Shown one piece after another: positions 60,019 through 64,000 of a DNA stretch of 64,000 nt. The notes beneath the pieces are model-generated. The model did not search any database. It had not been told where the DNA came from and worked only from the letters and a program-made list of their open reading frames with translations. The stretch spans positions 81,189,672 through 81,253,671 of the forward strand of contig CM060180.1 of assembly GCA_030549775.1 (NCBI GenBank), read 5' to 3'. The DNA comes from Tamarix chinensis (taxonomy: Eukaryota > Streptophyta > Magnoliopsida > Caryophyllales > Tamaricaceae). Every line of letters begins with the position of its first letter. Within the stretch, counting starts at the first letter, position 1. The translations under genes and the position numbers were made by a program.

Positions 60019-60300
60019 CTTTTATGGTTATGGAGGTTTTACGACGATCAACGGAGAGGTTCTAGAGGAAAGAGGAAACGATGGGACTGCAGACAGGGGC
60101 CAGGTGATTCCGTAACACCGGCGACTCAAATTCCGACTTTCGTTGTCGGCAATTGGAAAACGCAGCTGGGGCCGAAAACCAACAAAGTGGCTCGCCTCGA
60201 TGAGAATTTTGGTTGATATGTTTATGGAAATAATTGTTATTTTCCATCTATAAATTTTTCTAAAATTAAAAAATAAATCCATAAAAAGATTTAAAAAAAA
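60019..60300 (-). promoter_or_regulatory. 5' UTR and proximal promoter of DExH14 (inferred)
   Basis: This lies immediately upstream of the start codon on the minus strand. An in-frame TAA at 60022-60024 rules out N-terminal extension in this frame. The first 60 bp are pyrimidine-rich on the coding strand, common in plant leaders. A CCAAT reading on the coding strand falls at 60152-60156, about 135 bp before the ATG. I see no convincing TATA box, so the transcription start cannot be fixed. The stretch is distinctly more GC-rich than the AT-rich DNA beyond 60240. The call rests on position and composition. Confidence 0.5.
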
Positions 60301-60384
60301 GTTTTGTATTTATTTATATTATTAAATTACCTTTTAATGTTAAAAATTTAAAATCATGTTCATATTTTTCTACATTAGATGATG

Positions 60385-60423
<39 letters not shown>

Positions 60424-63400
60424 CCAACATTATTCAAGATAATAAAAGTATTTTTAATATTAATATTAATAATGAAAAGAATAATAATAATACTCATAAT
60501 AATCATGATAAAAATAATATTAAAATTAAATTCATAATATTAATTATAATTATTATTATTATTATAATATATTAGCATTAATAATAAAGTTATCATTAAT
60601 ATTAACAAAATTAATACTATTACTAATACTTATAATATTTACTGATACTAATAATATCAATATTCATAATAATATTATTATTAACTTTACTACTAATATT
60701 GATACTAATAACTAACTAATATTAATAATAATGTTATCATTAGTGTTAATATTAATAATTAGTATAATGTTATTTTATGAATTTTAATATTAATATAAAT
60801 TAATAAAAATATTAATATTAAGTTAATATTATTGTTATAAATATTAATTTTTATAATAATAATAATATTATTATTATTATTAAAAATATTAATATTATTC
60901 TTATTACTACTTGAGTAATATTAGTATTGATAAATATTAATATTATGATTATAATTAAAAATAATAAGCATATTAATATCATTATTCATAGTAATAATTT
61001 TTCAATTGAACAATATGTAGAAAACAATATATATAATTAGATAAAAAAAGTTAAAAAACATAGTTTAAGTCATTTTTTAATTTTCTCTACAAAGTTAGAA
61101 AATCGTATTTTTTTTAATTTTGTAATCAAAAAAATAGAAAACATAAATGATGATCTACTTTTTGAATTTTTGAAAAATTGGAAAACATTTTTCAAAAAAT
61201 AGTATTATTTTTTAAAATAAAATGCACCCCTAGTTCTTTTAAGTTTTGTTGCTAGAAAAATTAAGAAGAAGAAAAATGGTAAGAAAACTTATATTAAAAA
61301 TTTTTCCTCACATAAACTAGTGGAAAATAAGAAAGTAGGGAGGAATTTTTTATGAGAACTTCTTTGCCTTTAGACTATCAACTTCTTCTTTCTTCGTCCT
61401 CTTTCTTCATCACTCCCCTTCAAGCTCTCCCAATTCCATCTTCTTCATAGTTCCTTAAATCTGTTGCAACTCACCATCTCTTAGCTTCTCTATAATTTTG
61501 GCATAAAAGCTTCCTGGCTTGAATGTATAATTATTGTATGGTTTGTGAAAAGGAAATATCATGGAATTGAGTATTGTTATGGAATGGATGTGATATCAAT
61601 CTAACTTCATTGCATAGTGAGTATTTCATTGTTCTTATTTTGAACATTGTATCAAAAATTAGGTAACTTTTTGGATAAGCCATGTTTTACTCAATTTATT
61701 TCAAGAAATTTGCTCCTATGAAACTTGTAGCTTGATTTTGAGTCTTCTACAAAATTGATGGTGGGATTTTTCAATATGTATTCCAAGTCTATCTGGTTCA
61801 ATGCTTATACCATGTCATTAGCATAGGTAGATTGATGTCGTGGCTTTTAGGTGTGGCATTTTTCTTTCATACATGGATTTAAACTCATTTAATACCACTT
61901 CTTGGATCACATCTAATTAATCCAAGTCACGGTGATACTATGAGATTGGATTTTGGATTGAAATTTGCAATTTGATCTTTAGTGAATTTGAAATTGGGTC
62001 TTCATTTTAAAAGAGCCTAAGAGACTCAAAAAATGGCCCCTTATGTCAACTAAAGTAGAAAAATATTGAGAGATAAGGGAGCAAAGTAAAAGATGGGAAT
62101 TTTGTTAAGTGTAGAATTACCAACCAAAGGACATAAGCCCCGTATGGCTATCAAGAATGACAATAGAGAAGGAGAAGTCAAATAAGAGGTTGCTTGCAAG
62201 TAAGGAGAGTAATCGGGGTGATTGGCATAGGGTGAGATAATGTAAAAGAGTTGGTAGGATATGATTATAGATAGATTATTAGTTGATTGGGAAAGAATAA
62301 GGATTGATTTGATCATGGGGTATAAAAGGGTCTGAATTTTGAAGTTCTTATGACCATGAAAATCATCAAGTATTAAAATAGTTTAGATAAGGTATAATGT
62401 CCAATAAATAACTAAAAATGGAAAAAATCAAATATATATAATATTAGGGAAAGGTGAGGAACTAATCTAAAAACCTATAAGTGTGTGTGTGTGTGTAATA
62501 TATAATATATAAAAAAAATCAAGAGTGGTGAAAATCACTCAAATTTAGTAGACCAAATGAAACTAGTGGTAAGTCCCTAGATGCCCTAGACAAACAAGTT
62601 AGGAACAATGCTAATCAGTCAACCAAAGGTGTGGTATGGTCTACCATTGGTTGACAAATTTAAATTTTAAGGACCTGAAGCATAGAAAAGTTAAAATGAG
62701 GGTTGGAGAGGTATAAGTAAGGTGTTTAAGCAAATTTTAAGGGTTAAGGAATGGATTAGGAGATTAATCACAGATAGATTAGGGCTAGAAAAATTCAATA
62801 TATAACACTACTATTCCCTTAAAATAGATTTTGCCCCCAATTCTAAGGGTATGAAAAGGTTAAAGGAAGAAATGGAACAAAGATGGTCGCAAATGATATA
62901 CCCTACGAAAGTAGGCACAACCCTACCAAGGTAACATTCCCTAAAGAGAAAACCATAGCTTTAAAAATAGAGTCGGTCATCGAATCGATATCATGACTTA
63001 TTAACTAGTTTAGTAGTTGAACCACTTGTTTGGATTGGCAGGATTAGTGATACATATTAGGTTAAAAATATAAAATATAAAAAAATTAAACTATACATGA
63101 TTTTAACTAGTCCCTAATAGATTTTTTCACCAGTCTGATTCGTTAAGTTTTGATCAGTTCACTGATCTTCACTACTAGTCTAGTCGATTTTGACCAGTTT
63201 CGAACTCCTAAGAACCTATCCATAGAATATGGGTGGGGTCACCAATTTATCGGTATAACCAGCCAATCTAGTCCAATTTTTAAAACTAAGGAGAAAACCT
63301 TAAAACTAAACATATCGTAGATAGGAGCTTGGAATGTAGGTCACACATAACTTTCTTCAATTATCATGTTACCTCAGTTGCTTTATGCCGACTTTAAAGG

Positions 63401-64000
63401 GGCAATACAAGTAGAATTTGAACTCGTACAAGTATGTCGCACCTTAATGTCAAGAATCTACAATGGTACCTCCTTGTATGACAACAAATCTTTGAGCTCA
63501 ATCTTGTCAAGTCTAATCATATGGTAGAGATTTACAACACACTCCTTCAAAGAACAAGTCAAGAAGGTAAAAGGGTTATAAAGATAAAAAAAAGTGATCA
63601 ATAAAACAAAGGTCAGAATAATGGTAGATGTGAAGTAAGAATAAACAAAGGTGGTTGATAAAGTGAACAAGGCAAAACACGATAAAAGTCAAGGTCAATA
63701 AATCAACATACTCCCCTTATAAGGGATCATATTAAGGTCAAAACCTAAGGGATGATTGTAAAGAAAAGGATATAAAAGAGAAAAAAAAGTGGACAGGGGA
63801 AAGACACTAAACTAGAAATGGTTATAATAAAATCCTCAAACCATAAATCATAATTTGAAGCACATCTAAGCCAAGGCTTAAAAACAAGGGTAAGTGAAAC
63901 ATTAGCAAGTGATGTAAAAGCAAAAGAAGAAAATGGATGGTGAGAACATCCTTAGCTTGGTGCATCAAGATATAGCAACTACCTTTGATCCATGATGATC
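60301..64000. other. Intergenic upstream flank without recognisable gene
   Basis: No open frame here has a family signature; those present are short and AT-rich. It opens with an AT trinucleotide tract (separate entry), then general AT-rich DNA with a short (GT)n run near 62482-62497. Around 63000-63270 there are loose repeats of a GACTAGT/ACCAGT type, consistent with old repeat debris. I see no tRNA, no second gene and no divergent exon pattern. Confidence 0.5.
60370..60960. repeat. AT-rich trinucleotide-like tract, (ATT)n and relatives
   Basis: A clean (ATT)n run at about 60379-60421 passes into some 500 bp of degenerate ATT/AAT/TAA units with almost no G or C. It begins about 350 bp upstream of the helicase start codon. 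It looks like an expanded and decayed microsatellite. It could also act as an easily unwound or nucleosome-poor segment, but nothing in the sequence proves a role. Confidence 0.85.

Noticed and set aside
60240..60260. TATA box upstream of the helicase
   Set aside because: TATAAAT reads on the plus strand, opposite to the gene, in generally AT-rich DNA.
1..64000. CRISPR arrays, bacterial operons, rRNA or tRNA genes
   Set aside because: No regularly spaced repeats, ribosomal RNA motifs or cloverleaf with a GGTTCGA-type arm were recognised; the sequence is plant nuclear.

Overview
The window is plant nuclear DNA dominated by one very large protein gene on the minus strand. The ATG is at 60018 and the gene runs leftward past position 1. 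I assembled 40 exons by hand (5157 bp, 1719 codons, one open frame, no internal stop). They encode the plant ASCC3/Slh1-type double-cassette helicase known in Arabidopsis as DExH14: an N-terminal region, helicase cassette 1 (Walker A, DEVH, SAT, QxxGRAGR), a first Sec63 domain, and helicase cassette 2 (Walker A, DEIH, STA, QxxGRAGR). The last part, the second Sec63 domain, is not visible and should lie left of the window. A flowering plant is indicated by the protein, by plant-type LINEs (CCHC ORF1; endonuclease, reverse transcriptase and zf-RVT ORF2), and by introns swollen with transposons. The species cannot be read from the sequence.

Layout from right to left: 60.0-64.0 kb is the upstream flank, with a 600-bp AT-trinucleotide tract at 60.37-60.96 kb and no recognisable gene. 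57.5-60.0 kb holds exons 1-7. 47.1-56.3 kb holds exons 8-20 (cassette 1), including one GC-AG intron and, in introns, a 5'-truncated LINE, a Stowaway-like MITE and a dispersed repeat. 38.4-46.8 kb holds exons 21-28 (Sec63-1), with a hAT-like MITE and a solo LTR in introns. Exons 29-30 at 38.0-38.3 kb start cassette 2. Intron 30 follows, 25.9 kb long (12053-37989), cutting the helicase between motif I and motif Ia. Exons 31-40 at 3.8-12.1 kb complete cassette 2. 1-3831 is part of intron 40.

Intron 30 is roughly four fifths mobile DNA. It holds a nearly intact young LINE (32648-37769, 14-bp target duplication, one in-frame stop splitting ORF2), a solo LTR (30292-31777), a 4.2-kb element bounded by TGTAACAC/GTGTTACA (25113-29336), a three-level nest (an old LINE at 18063-24780, entered by an inverted-repeat element at 19412-21293, itself entered by a truncated LINE at 19438-20979), and a decayed Ty3/gypsy element with two LTRs (12691-15578). 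Intron 35 carries another solo LTR (6765-8215) with a perfect 5-bp duplication. Several introns also contain local tandem duplications of 55 to 380 bp.

Apart from the helicase, the only coding sequences I can support belong to transposons. Exon coordinates and motifs were read directly. Family assignment rests on recalled similarity to DExH14/ASCC3 and plant LINEs. Ages and insertion order are inference from target duplications and ORF decay.
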